The notes: generated by a model not told the origin, from the sequence alone. A DNA stretch of 21,756 nucleotides from Verrucomicrobiota bacterium (GCA_003972865.1 QOAX01000085.1:1-21756), one strand, 5' to 3'. Shown: positions 1 through 7,205, counted from the stretch's first letter. Made by a program: numbers and translations.

Positions 1-2300
1 CAGCCGTTGTTGGCGGTTGAAATCAGGGTCAGGTAGTCGTCGGTCAACTCGTAGTCGAGTTCGCCACCGGCGTTGACCCAGTCGCCCAGCAGGGCGTCCC
101 CATCGTGAATATCCTTGGCGGCAGCCGTGACCTCGAACTCAGCCGAGTCGCGTGGGATGGTCGTGGCGACCGCATCATTGTCAACAAGCAACGGTTCGCT
201 GAACTCGATGATAACCTGACTCCCATCTGTCGTGGTCGAAACCACGGTCGGTGCGGTTTCATCCACCACCACCGTCAGCGTGGCCTCGGCGGAAACCACT
301 TCACTGCCAGGCACGCTGCAAACCACGGTGTAAACCGCCCCGGTGTCGTCCGGCGTGTAACCGGACAACTCCAAAACCGCGCCGTTTGCCCCGGCGATAT
401 CCGCACCGTTCTTTTGCCACTGATACTGGACATGCGACCCCACCGCCGAACTGCCTTCCGCCGTAACGGACAAACTGACCGTTGCATTCAGGGGTGCTGT
501 CAGGCTTTGTGGCTGCTGCGTGATCTTGATGCTTGAACCGGACGGATCAACGTAGGTTCCGATGTACTGGCCCGAAATCGGCTGCAATTTGCCGACGCTG
601 ATTGTCTCCTCGTCGTCCCAGTGGCGCCAGGCAACCTTGGCGCCGTCGCCGCCACCGCCTTCCTTGTAAATCAATTCCGTGTAGTAACGGTTGCCGGCCT
701 CCAATGGATCAAAGGTATATCCCTCCTCATCGCCACCCGCCTCGAACTGATTGCTCCATGTTAGCTCCAGCGCGACTATTTCTGCATTATCCCTGGTATC
801 ATCAGTGCTGACATAGAGTTCCCCGGCGTCATCGCTGGCGATGAAAAAGGCGAATTCCCCGCTGCGATCCGGGAACAGCCAGCCGCTTATGCGCGCACCG
901 TAGTTGTCTCCCTTGCTGTCAAAAGCAGTCTTCGTGTCGTAGGCGCTCAGGTACAGCACCTCATCCGCCTCATTGTTAAGATATTTGTCTTCCTCCACCA
1001 AATCCTCCACACGGTTGCCGGTGATGCCCGCGAAGTACTCAAACTTCAGGTAACCAAGCGCAAAGACGAACCCATGAACATCCACCGACGTATCCGCGGC
1101 AATGGCGTTGCTGGACTCGTCCTTCACACCGGCAACCGAGAGGCTATACACATTCCCCTCCGCCTGTTTGCTGGTCGTCAGCACTACGGTTGTGGCGTTC
1201 TTGAGGGCAGCCTTCTCCACGCTCAGCGCGTCATCGGCAAATGAATAGTTGCCCTTGGCCGCGGCGCTTGATGCATCCACTGGCTCTGAGAAAACCACGG
1301 TCACCATGTCGAACGTGTCCGATCCAGAAGCGCTCGCGATCGTCGGCAGAACTTCATCCACCAGCACCGTCAACACGGCGGCATCCGTCACGACGTCCTC
1401 AATCACATTGCCACCAAGCAGTGTATATTCACCGGCATGATCCTTGGTAACGAATTCGATTGTGTATGAACCGGAGTCTGCACCCTCGATAGCCTCGCCG
1501 TCCTTGAGCCATTGGTAGCTGGTGATCGGGCCGTCAAACGCCGCCGAGAATGTCACGCTGTCCCCCACCTTCACCGTGGCACTCTCGGGATTCTTGGCCA
1601 CCTTGGCCGGGGCCTGCGGCGGAGAGTATGAGCCGGTCGTGTCGTAGCGGATGTACTCGAGATCCACTGTCGTCATCGGAACGTTCGTGCAGCAGTCGCC
1701 GACAATGAAACGGCTGAGGTTCGTGTTGGCTTGCGCGGCGGCACCGTCCGGGTTCAGCAACGCGCCGTTGCGCCACACATAGTACAGGTCATCGTCCCAG
1801 TCGAAAGCGATGCGGAATGTGTTAAAACCCCCGGTGTTGTCGTTCTCATCAATCACCTCGGCGTTGAACATTTTCGTGTTGTTGGTGTTGATTTGCAGGA
1901 TGCCACGCTCGGTCCCGTTGGCACCCCAGATGACAATGCCGTTGCCATCGTCGTTGGCCAGGCGCACGCGAATCTCCGCCGTCCACGATTCACCATCCTC
2001 GGTGCCCACCTCCCACGGCGACTCGTCGTTGTCGTGCTGTATCCATCCGTTGTTTTCTGGCGAATCAATGGTCAGGATTCCGTCGTTCAACTTGAACTCC
2101 AGCTTCCCGCCGGCGTTGACCCAGCTATTCTGCAGAGCATCACCATCATGGATCTGCGAGGCACTGTTGTTCACCTCAAATTCGGCCGAATCCTTCTCGA
2201 CCGGCTCTGCCTTGGCCAAGCCGGTGGCCAAGGCCAGACCAGCGACGAAACTCCACGCTGCCCGACGGCAGCCTAACATTAAGATATGGTTCCTGTTCAT
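1..2300 (-). CDS. Giant secreted LamG / Ig-like / PA14 multidomain surface protein (partial, C-terminus beyond left edge)
   Basis: The frame is open from the ATG at 2300 to the window edge, giving 766 codons with no stop. The N-terminus has a signal peptide (residues 1 to about 31: basic start, hydrophobic FVAGLALATGLA, AKA-E cleavage). By eye the order is: LamG/concanavalin-like domain (37-235), Ig-like domain (235-314, with the YQWLKDG and AGEYT signatures), SbsA/Big_5-like Ig domain (315-410, VVFSEP), PA14-like domain (415-585, ISGWLFP, FFIASDDAGELYVS), a second Ig-like domain (590-680, YQWQKNG), the start of a second Big_5-like unit (IIEFSEP, about 698-703), and then a second LamG copy from 718. 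Residues 37-85 and 718-766 are 30/49 identical. Such architectures are usual in exported adhesins or carbohydrate-binding proteins; no catalytic domain is visible. No Shine-Dalgarno site precedes the start. The exact substrate and total length are unknown. Confidence 0.85.
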   Translation of the reverse strand, partial: MNRNHILMLGCRRAAWSFVAGLALATGLAKAEPVEKDSAEFEVNNSASQIHDGDALQNSWVNAGGKLEFKLNDGILTIDSPENNGWIQHDNDESPWEVGTEDGESWTAEIRVRLANDDGNGIVIWGANGTERGILQINTNNTKMFNAEVIDENDNTGGFNTFRIAFDWDDDLYYVWRNGALLNPDGAAAQANTNLSRFIVGDCCTNVPMTTVDLEYIRYDTTGSYSPPQAPAKVAKNPESATVKVGDSVTFSAAFDGPITSYQWLKDGEAIEGADSGSYTIEFVTKDHAGEYTLLGGNVIEDVVTDAAVLTVLVDEVLPTIASASGSDTFDMVTVVFSEPVDASSAAAKGNYSFADDALSVEKAALKNATTVVLTTSKQAEGNVYSLSVAGVKDESSNAIAADTSVDVHGFVFALGYLKFEYFAGITGNRVEDLVEEDKYLNNEADEVLYLSAYDTKTAFDSKGDNYGARISGWLFPDRSGEFAFFIASDDAGELYVSTDDTRDNAEIVALELTWSNQFEAGGDEEGYTFDPLEAGNRYYTELIYKEGGGGDGAKVAWRHWDDEETISVGKLQPISGQYIGTYVDPSGSSIKITQQPQSLTAPLNATVSLSVTAEGSSAVGSHVQYQWQKNGADIAGANGAVLELSGYTPDDTGAVYTVVCSVPGSEVVSAEATLTVVVDETAPTVVSTTTDGSQVIIEFSEPLLVDNDAVATTIPRDSAEFEVTAAAKDIHDGDALLGDWVNAGGELDYELTDDYLTLISTANNG

Positions 2301-2563
2301 TGTTAGGTTAGGTTATAACATGATTGCTTGGGAAGTTTTTAGTGACTCTGTTTTTGTTGGTCAAGGTTTGTGATCTGATTGTTCGTTTTTGGGTTTTAGC
2401 CCACATATGCAACATTTTGTAGGAGTCGAAATCCATCTTTCACCAAAGCCCCCCTTAAATTACTGACCCCCGCCCTCTCCAATTTTGAATATAAATATGG
2501 AGAATTATAACGAACTGCCGAACACTAACATACATCCCTGACATCAACGAACATCAGTGAAAA

Positions 2564-2588
2564 AGGTGTAACTTTTAGGTGTAACTTT
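2564..2588 (+). repeat. Tandem 12-bp repeat AGGTGTAACTTT, period 13 bp
   Basis: AGGTGTAACTTT occurs at 2564-2575 and again at 2577-2588, separated by one base. Each copy contains TGTAAC, which resembles the -35 element of some ECF sigma promoters. A related sequence, TGTAACTTTTGGG, lies upstream of the ECF sigma gene on the minus strand (about 5995-6007). It could be a doubled -35 or an operator. Confidence 0.6.
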
Positions 2589-2607
2589 GACCTACTAAAG
2601 TCGTAAG
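2580..2607 (+). promoter_or_regulatory. Candidate ECF-type promoter TGTAAC-N16-CGTAAG
   Basis: TGTAAC at 2580-2585 is followed by exactly 16 bases and then CGTAAG at 2602-2607. That is the spacing and form (an AAC-type -35 and a CGT-type -10) typical of ECF sigma promoters. It faces right, toward lspA (start 2843), and would read antisense through tRNA-Glu. Its use by the ECF factor encoded at 5327-5938 is inference. Confidence 0.35.
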
Positions 2608-2624
2608 TCATTGATTGAGAAAGG

Positions 2625-2699
2625 TGGCGACCCCTACGGGACTCGAACCCGTGCTGCCGGCGTGAAAGGCCGGTGTCCTAACCACTAGACGAAGGGGTC
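2625..2699 (-). tRNA. tRNA-Glu (anticodon TTC)
   Basis: The minus strand folds as a full cloverleaf. The acceptor stem is GACCCCT/AGGGGTC. The D-arm contains TAGTGGTTAGGA. The anticodon stem CCGGC/GCCGG encloses the loop CTTTCAC with anticodon TTC at 2664-2666. The T-arm is ACGGG-TTCGAGT-CCCGT. The discriminator is G, and CCA is encoded (2625-2627). The sequence is close to the well-known bacterial tRNA-Glu. Confidence 0.97.
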
Positions 2700-2718
2700 C
2701 CCCTGTCGAAGGGCGGAC

Positions 2719-2746
2719 AATCTATTGGCTTTCCGTCGTTTGTCAC
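2719..2746 (-). promoter_or_regulatory. Sigma-70-type promoter of tRNA-Glu
   Basis: On the minus strand GTGACA (2741-2746, 5/6 match to TTGACA), a 16-bp spacer and TAGATT (2719-2724, 4/6 match to TATAAT) lie 20 bp upstream of the tRNA 5' end. Its position also argues that lspA begins at 2843 and not at the in-frame ATG at 2762. Confidence 0.55.
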
Positions 2747-2842
2747 GAAAAAGATTCGGCAATGCGCTGTTTTGTCTTTCGCGCCACGGGTGCCTTGGCT
2801 TGCCAACGGCCTGACCGCCGGGCCAAAATGGGGGGCGTGACC

Positions 2843-3394
2843 ATGCCCAAGGCCACCATTAACAATGCCAGGATTCTCCTTGTCGCCCTGCTGATCCTTG
2901 CCCTGGATCAGTTGACCAAGTGGATTGTGATTCAGAGACTTCCCCGCGACGGGGAACCGGTGGCCGTGGTGGACGGTTTTTTTGAACTCGTCCACCTCGG
3001 CAACACGGGGGCTGCGTGGAGCCTGTTCAGCGGGCAGAACTTCTGGCTGGCGCTCTTCTCGCTGGCGGCGCTGATTTTCCTGTGGGTGTCGCGGCGTCAT
3101 TTCGGGGCGGAGACGGTGCTTGGCCAGGTGGCGCTTGGCCTGATCCTCGGGGGCGTGGTCGGCAACCTTGTGGATCGCGTGGTGCATCATCACGTGGTGG
3201 ATTTTCTCCAGTTCTACATCCCGTTCCGTTTCCCCGCCTTCAACGTGGCCGACAGCGGCATCTGCACCGGCGTGGGGCTGATGTTCGTGCAGTCGTTCCA
3301 AAAACCGAAGCCGGGGGAGACGTGGGCCAGGAAGGGAAAAGTGTCGCCGGAGGCACACGGGCTGGTTGAACCGGACGAGGAATCGGAGGCGTGA
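2843..3394 (+). CDS. lspA: Lipoprotein signal peptidase (signal peptidase II)
   Basis: Inner-membrane aspartyl protease that cleaves the signal peptide from diacylated prolipoproteins. The 183-residue protein has four hydrophobic segments (about 9-30, 65-82, 92-110, 135-152). It carries the family motifs GNTGAAWS (53-60), GNLVDR...VVDF (108-121) and FNVADS (133-138); D120 and D137 match the catalytic pair. The ATG at 2843 was chosen because GGGGG lies about 7 bp upstream and the family begins just before the first membrane segment. An upstream in-frame ATG at 2762 would add 27 polar residues unlike the family. The C-terminal 30 residues form a charged soluble tail. The stop overlaps the miaA start, so the two are probably translated from one message. 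Confidence 0.95.
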   Translation: MPKATINNARILLVALLILALDQLTKWIVIQRLPRDGEPVAVVDGFFELVHLGNTGAAWSLFSGQNFWLALFSLAALIFLWVSRRHFGAETVLGQVALGLILGGVVGNLVDRVVHHHVVDFLQFYIPFRFPAFNVADSGICTGVGLMFVQSFQKPKPGETWARKGKVSPEAHGLVEPDEESEA

Positions 3395-4299
3395 GCGCGC
3401 CGGCGATTTACCTCGCCGGTGCGACGGCCATCGGCAAGTCGGCGCTGGCGCTGCGCCTGGCCGAGCGCCTTGGGGGAGAGATCATCTCGGTGGACTCCAT
3501 GCAGGTTTACCGCGGGCTCGACATCGGCACGGCCAAGCCAAGCGCAAACGAGCAGGGGGAGACGCCGCATTACTTGATCGATGTGGCCGGGCTCGACGAG
3601 CCGTTCGACGCCGCGCAGTTCGTCCGCTTGGCCAAGCGGGCCGAGGAGGCGATTCGATCGCACGGTATGCGGGCGATTTTCTGCGGTGGCACTGGCTTGT
3701 ACTTTCGCGCACTGTTCGATGGCTTGGGCGAAAGCCCGCCCGGCGACGATTCGCTCCGCGCCGAGTTGGAGGCAATGCCGTTGGAGGAACTGCTCGTGGA
3801 GTTGGCGGCGAAGGACCCGGAGGCGTTCGAGGCGGTGGATCGGCAGAATCCGCGCCGGGTCATCCGTGCGGTGGAGGTGATCCGGCTCACCGGCCAAGCG
3901 TACTCAAGCCAGCGCATCGGGTGGGACGTGCTTGGCCAAGCGCCGGCGAATCTTTTCTGTGTCACCCGCGAAATGGACAACTTGAACGCACGCATTCACG
4001 AGCGGGTGGATCGGATGTTCGAGCAGGGCCTGGTCGCCGAAACGGAAAGTTTGGCCAAGCGCGGCCTGCGCGAAAACCGGACCGCCTGCCAAGGGCTTGG
4101 CTACCGGCAGGTGCTCGAGCATCTCGATGGCGGGCTTGGCTTGGCCGAGACGGTGGAGTTGGTGAAGGCCCGAACGCGGCGGTTTGCCAAGCGCCAGCGA
4201 ACATGGTTCCGCAACCAAATGAACTGCCAGTCAGTCGAGTGGACAGGTGGGGATTCGGCGGAAGTTTGCTGCGAGCGCCTACTCGGGATGATTGAGTGA
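3391..4299 (+). CDS. miaA: tRNA dimethylallyltransferase
   Basis: Transfers a dimethylallyl group to N6 of A37 in tRNAs that read UNN codons. The 302-residue protein has the P-loop GATAIGKSA (10-18), DSMQVYRGLDIGTAKP, a HYLIDV segment, GGTGLYFRAL, NPRRVIRAVEV and CQGLGYRQVLEHL, all MiaA hallmarks, and ends with the R/K-rich tRNA-contacting RTRRFAKRQRTWFRNQ. The start is GTG within GTGA, overlapping the lspA stop by 4 bp. GGAGG sits only 1 bp before it, so re-initiation by coupling is likely. Two exact copies of the CTTGGCCAAG palindrome (3627, 3931) and one near copy (4050) lie inside the gene, encoding LAKR, LGQA and LAKR. Confidence 0.96.
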   Translation: MSAPAIYLAGATAIGKSALALRLAERLGGEIISVDSMQVYRGLDIGTAKPSANEQGETPHYLIDVAGLDEPFDAAQFVRLAKRAEEAIRSHGMRAIFCGGTGLYFRALFDGLGESPPGDDSLRAELEAMPLEELLVELAAKDPEAFEAVDRQNPRRVIRAVEVIRLTGQAYSSQRIGWDVLGQAPANLFCVTREMDNLNARIHERVDRMFEQGLVAETESLAKRGLRENRTACQGLGYRQVLEHLDGGLGLAETVELVKARTRRFAKRQRTWFRNQMNCQSVEWTGGDSAEVCCERLLGMIE

Positions 4300-4306
4300 C
4301 GCCGAA

Positions 4307-4858
4307 TTACGGCGCGGGTGGCCTGGGAGAGTGAGCGGGCGGTTTGCCATGCTCGCCGCGCGAGCCGGGGCGGCGTGGATGCTTGTCACCGTTTTTTCCG
4401 TTGCGGAAACCGGGGCGACCGTTGGGGCCGCCCCTGAAGCGATCGCGGGAAGCTGGTGGTCGCAAATATTTCTCGAACTTCGCTAGTTGTTCTTCGGTCA
4501 GGTCGCCGCGGAGCTTCTCCTTGAGCTTTTCGGTGGAGGCATGCATACGCGGGCGTAGTTCCTCGAACGCCAGCTTCATTTCCTCACGGCTTGCCTTGAA
4601 TGCCGACTCGACCTTGGTGACCTGCTCGTCGGTGAGTTTGAGGTCGCGTTGTATGCGCTTCATCAGCCAGTTCAATTGACCTTCCATCCGCGAGCCGGAG
4701 GGGTGCTCTGGGCCGTGGGGGCCGCGTTCGCGGGGGAATTGCCGGGGAAACGCTCGGCCCGGTTTTGGTGTTCCGTAGTCGTCGACAATGCTGCCGGTCA
4801 CTACGCCGACTGCGAAGATGACCACAACGGCCAGTATGGGTTTCCAAGCGTTCACCAC
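4307..4858 (-). CDS. Membrane-anchored Spy/CpxP-like (LTXXQ) periplasmic protein of the ECF operon
   Basis: The 183-residue protein has an N-terminal membrane anchor (about 7-23), a Pro/Arg-rich linker, a helical core with two LTxxQ-type motifs (LKLTDEQV near 73-80, LTEEQLAKF at 120-128), and a Gly/Arg/His/Pro-rich tail from 135. Spy, CpxP, ZraP and CnrX share this helical fold and act as periplasmic chaperones or metal/stress sensors. It is the last gene of a sigma / membrane protein / Spy-like operon, an arrangement like cnrYXH. A role as the sensor or modulator that frees the sigma factor is inference. The start is GTG (or the next GTG at 4855), and GTGGTGA overlaps the upstream stop, so translation is coupled. 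It is convergent with miaA, with only 7 bp between stops and no terminator. Confidence 0.75.
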   Translation of the reverse strand: MVNAWKPILAVVVIFAVGVVTGSIVDDYGTPKPGRAFPRQFPRERGPHGPEHPSGSRMEGQLNWLMKRIQRDLKLTDEQVTKVESAFKASREEMKLAFEELRPRMHASTEKLKEKLRGDLTEEQLAKFEKYLRPPASRDRFRGGPNGRPGFRNGKNGDKHPRRPGSRGEHGKPPAHSPRPPAP

Positions 4859-5322
4859 GTGTACTCCAGATCGTCGAACGAAGCCAACATCACCGTCTCA
4901 AAGTCGGCCGTCTCGAGTTCACCCGCTGCCTGGCCGGTGGATGTGTCTGCCGGCTCCCCCGCGGAGAACAGCACCGCGAGCAACATTACGCCGAGGCAGG
5001 GGGCGACGGCGCGCCAAAGCATGCGCGACCAGACGGTCAGCGGGTCGGGCGTGAGCAGCTCGCGTAGGCGTGCCATGATGCGTTTCTCGAACGCGTACGG
5101 GACGTGTTCGTTCCCGGACAGGTTTCGGGCGAATCTCAGGAACCGCTCGTCGGCCGAGCTGGTCTCGAGTGCGTGCTGTTCCCGGATCCGTGCCATCACC
5201 CGGGCCGCGAAGCCGACCGGTATCCGATCGTCATTTTGAACGGATTTTGCCAGCTTCAGGAACTGTTGCTCTGTCTCGTTGGCCTTCATTTGCCCGTATT
5301 CGTTGACGTCATGCGGTTTCAT
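4852..5322 (-). CDS. Anti-sigma-factor-like single-pass membrane protein with duplicated helical motif
   Basis: The 156-residue protein lies directly downstream of the ECF sigma gene (4 bp gap). It has a cytoplasmic N-terminal part of about 100 residues, one membrane helix (about 102-121) and a short acidic periplasmic tail. The N-terminal part is two copies of one motif, offset by exactly 40 residues: FLKLAKSV...IPVGFAARVMARIRE (21-48) and FLRFARNL...VPYAFEKRIMARLRE (61-88). No zinc-binding HxxxCxxC motif of the ZAS type is present. Topology and position support an anti-sigma role; the sequence does not match a family I can name. An alternative start is the ATG at 5289 (residue 12). Confidence 0.7.
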   Translation of the reverse strand: MKPHDVNEYGQMKANETEQQFLKLAKSVQNDDRIPVGFAARVMARIREQHALETSSADERFLRFARNLSGNEHVPYAFEKRIMARLRELLTPDPLTVWSRMLWRAVAPCLGVMLLAVLFSAGEPADTSTGQAAGELETADFETVMLASFDDLEYTW

Positions 5323-5326
5323 GGGG

Positions 5327-5938
5327 TTACAACCTTTTTTCCTTTATGAGAAATCGCTCCACGGCGGCGCGCATTTCCTTGCGGGCGCGAAACGCCTGCA
5401 CCTTCACGAGCGACTCGGACCAGCCGGTGATTCCGGCGATTTCCCTGATCGAGCGCCCCTCGAGCTCCTGCAGCGTAAGAACGATCCGCGCCCGGTCGGA
5501 GACTTGATCGAGCACCGTGTGCACCAGTTCGCGCGCCTGTTCCAGCCCCTCGTGGTCGTCGTCGGAGGGGATGTTGCCGAGGCGATCCTGCCAACTCTCG
5601 TCCTCAAAGAGCATGTCGCTGATCGTGTGCTCGGGCCGGTTGCGCTTGCGGCGGAGGGCGTCGTAGCAGGTATTGACCGAGAGCCGCATGAACCAGTGCT
5701 CGAACGGTGCCGTGCCCTTGTAGCTGCCGAGTTTCTGGTGGGTCTTGGTGAAGATCGCCTGCACCACGTCCTCGACATCCGACTCATTGCGAAAATATTT
5801 CCGCGCCATGCCGAACACGCGCGGCTGGTAGCGGATGATCAATTCCTCGAAGCAGTCCACCTCCCCGCCGACCACGATCCCGATCAACTCCTCGTCGGTT
5901 CGAACGTCGGTCTCGGGGGCAGTTTCGGTTGCTTGCAT
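5327..5938 (-). CDS. RNA polymerase sigma factor, ECF family
   Basis: The 203-residue sigma-70 family factor has only regions 2 and 4. Region 2 (about 28-98) carries CFEELIIRYQPRVFGMARKYF, DVEDVVQAIF and the -10-binding FEHWFMRLSVNTCYDALRRKR. Region 4 (about 140-195) has LQELEGRSIREIAGITGWSE followed by SLVKVQAFRARKEMR, a helix-turn-helix for the -35 element. An acidic linker (FEDESWQDRL...SDDDHEGLEQ) joins them. It is the first gene of the operon with the anti-sigma-like and Spy-like genes, pointing to control by envelope stress or metals. A TGTAAC box about 65 bp upstream suggests autoregulation. No clear Shine-Dalgarno site is seen. Confidence 0.92.
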   Translation of the reverse strand: MQATETAPETDVRTDEELIGIVVGGEVDCFEELIIRYQPRVFGMARKYFRNESDVEDVVQAIFTKTHQKLGSYKGTAPFEHWFMRLSVNTCYDALRRKRNRPEHTISDMLFEDESWQDRLGNIPSDDDHEGLEQARELVHTVLDQVSDRARIVLTLQELEGRSIREIAGITGWSESLVKVQAFRARKEMRAAVERFLIKEKRL

Positions 5939-5979
5939 CGGACTTAACGGCGCGATCCCGCGTGAACACTAACACCCCC

Positions 5980-6007
5980 AGACAACATTTGTTGCCCAAA
6001 AGTTACA
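5980..6007 (-). promoter_or_regulatory. Candidate autoregulatory promoter of the ECF operon
   Basis: On the minus strand TGTAAC (6002-6007) is followed by TTTTGGG and, after 17 bases, TGTCTG (5979-5984), a weak match to a CGTC-type -10. CAACA-AA-TGTTG arms lie in the spacer. The TGTAACTTTT(A/G)GG core is shared with the tandem boxes at 2564-2588. The spacing is one base longer than at that site, so the -10 call is uncertain. Confidence 0.3.
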
Positions 6008-6110
6008 ACGGATGTGGATGGCTTAAGTCACTTGCTGCCTGGCATCCGGTTCACGCATGGCCTGGCTCTTGCCAAGCGACGGGGTTTGGGCAACAGTCCC
6101 ACCGCAGTTT

Positions 6111-7175
6111 ATGCCAAGCAAAGACGATATTTTAAATGCACTCAAGGCGGTCAAATACCCCGGCTACTCAAGGGACATAGTCTCCTTCGGCATCGTGAAG
6201 GATGTTGCCGTGGCCAACGGCGCGGTCAGTGTCGCCATCCATCTGACCAGCGCCAACGCCGAGGTCGCCCAGCAGCTCAAGTCCGACTGCGAGGCCGCCC
6301 TCAAGGCGATCGACGGCGTGCGCGTCGCTCATGTTCAGGTACAGCAACCGCCGGGAGGCGGTCAGGCGCAACCCGGCACACCCACTCCAGGCCAAGGGCC
6401 GCAAAAGGCACCCGGCATCGCACGCGTCGTCGCCGTGGCCAGCGGCAAGGGTGGCGTTGGCAAGTCCACCGTCTCGGCGAACCTGGCCTGCGCCTTGGCC
6501 AAGCGCGGCGAAAAAGTCGGCCTGCTCGACTGCGACATTTATGGGCCAAGCATCCCGCTGATGATGGGCGTCAACGAGCGCCCGTCCGTCACCGAGGGCG
6601 ACGAGAAACTGGTGCCGCTCGAGAGCCACGGCGTCAAGCTCATGAGCATGGGCTTCCTGCTGCAGGACGACCAGCCGGTCATTTGGCGCGGGCCGATGAT
6701 CATGAAGACGATCCAGCAGTTTGTGATGCAGGTGGACTGGGGTGAGCTGGACTACCTGCTGGTTGACCTTCCTCCCGGCACCGGCGACGCGCAGCTGTCG
6801 CTGTGTCAGACCGTCCCGCTTGACGGCGGGGTGATCGTGACCACGCCGCAGGAAGCGTCGCTCGGCGTCGTGCGCAAGGGCATCGAGATGTTCCGCAAAG
6901 TCAACGTGCCGATCCTCGGCATCGTCGAGAACATGAGCTACTTCACCACGCCCGGCGGCGAGCGTGTCGAGATCTTCGGCCACGGCGGCGGGCGGGACGA
7001 GGCGGCGCGGCAGGGCATCCCGTTCCTCGGCGAGATGCCGCTTTTCACCGAGATCCGCAAAGGCGGCGACGACGGCGTGCCGGTGGTTGTCAGCCATCCC
7101 GACTCCCTCCCCAGCGAAGTTTTCCACCAAATAGCCCGCCAGCTACAGGATCAACTGGCCGGTTCGGCGGGGTGA
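6111..7175 (+). CDS. mrp: Mrp/ApbC-family P-loop ATPase, iron-sulfur cluster carrier
   Basis: The 354-residue protein has an N-terminal MIP18/DUF59 domain (1-78), a Gly/Pro/Gln linker (81-98) and a ParA/MinD-type ATPase with the deviant Walker A SGKGGVGKST (111-120), YGPSIPLMMG, DLPPGTGDAQL and ENMSYF. Members bind and transfer Fe-S clusters. The CxxC that follows ENMS in E. coli Mrp is absent (TTPGGERVEIFGHGGG instead), as in several other phyla. The ATG at 6111 is the usual family start (MPSKDDILNAL); the in-frame ATG at 6057 would add 18 unrelated residues. An exact palindrome copy at 6494 encodes ALAKRGE in the helix after the P-loop. Confidence 0.93.
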   Translation: MPSKDDILNALKAVKYPGYSRDIVSFGIVKDVAVANGAVSVAIHLTSANAEVAQQLKSDCEAALKAIDGVRVAHVQVQQPPGGGQAQPGTPTPGQGPQKAPGIARVVAVASGKGGVGKSTVSANLACALAKRGEKVGLLDCDIYGPSIPLMMGVNERPSVTEGDEKLVPLESHGVKLMSMGFLLQDDQPVIWRGPMIMKTIQQFVMQVDWGELDYLLVDLPPGTGDAQLSLCQTVPLDGGVIVTTPQEASLGVVRKGIEMFRKVNVPILGIVENMSYFTTPGGERVEIFGHGGGRDEAARQGIPFLGEMPLFTEIRKGGDDGVPVVVSHPDSLPSEVFHQIARQLQDQLAGSAG

Positions 7176-7205
7176 TTTTTTTACCGAAATTGCCCATTTA
7201 ACCTG

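Larger units (their letters stand above)
2301..2624. other. AT-rich intergenic region between giant surface gene and tRNA-Glu
   Basis: This 324-bp stretch has no credible ORF and is clearly more AT-rich than its surroundings. It holds a perfect TATAAT on the minus strand (2504-2509) directed at the surface protein gene. No good -35 lies 16-18 bp upstream of it, so a promoter there is only possible. It also holds the tandem TGTAAC boxes (2564-2588). A TTGACC (2359-2364) and a TATAAC (2312-2317) on the minus strand nearer the start codon are 41 bp apart, too far to act together. I see no riboswitch or strong hairpin. Confidence 0.5.

Noticed and set aside
1731..2373. Two overlapping + strand open frames of 180-190 codons
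   Set aside because: Both lie opposite the surface protein gene, whose 766-codon minus frame encodes a signal peptide and repeated domains.
2625..2699. tRNA-Glu as an integration site for a mobile element
   Set aside because: No integrase gene and no repeated copy of the tRNA 3' end is visible within the window.
2762..2842. Longer lspA starting at ATG 2762
   Set aside because: The extra 27 residues are polar and unlike the family, start next to the tRNA promoter, and lack a ribosome binding site, while ATG 2843 has GGGGG at good spacing.
7155..7185. Possible terminator at the end of mrp (GCCG-GTT-CGGC followed by a T-run)
   Set aside because: The stem is only 4 bp, lies inside the coding end of mrp and is separated from the T-run by a GGGGTGA stretch.
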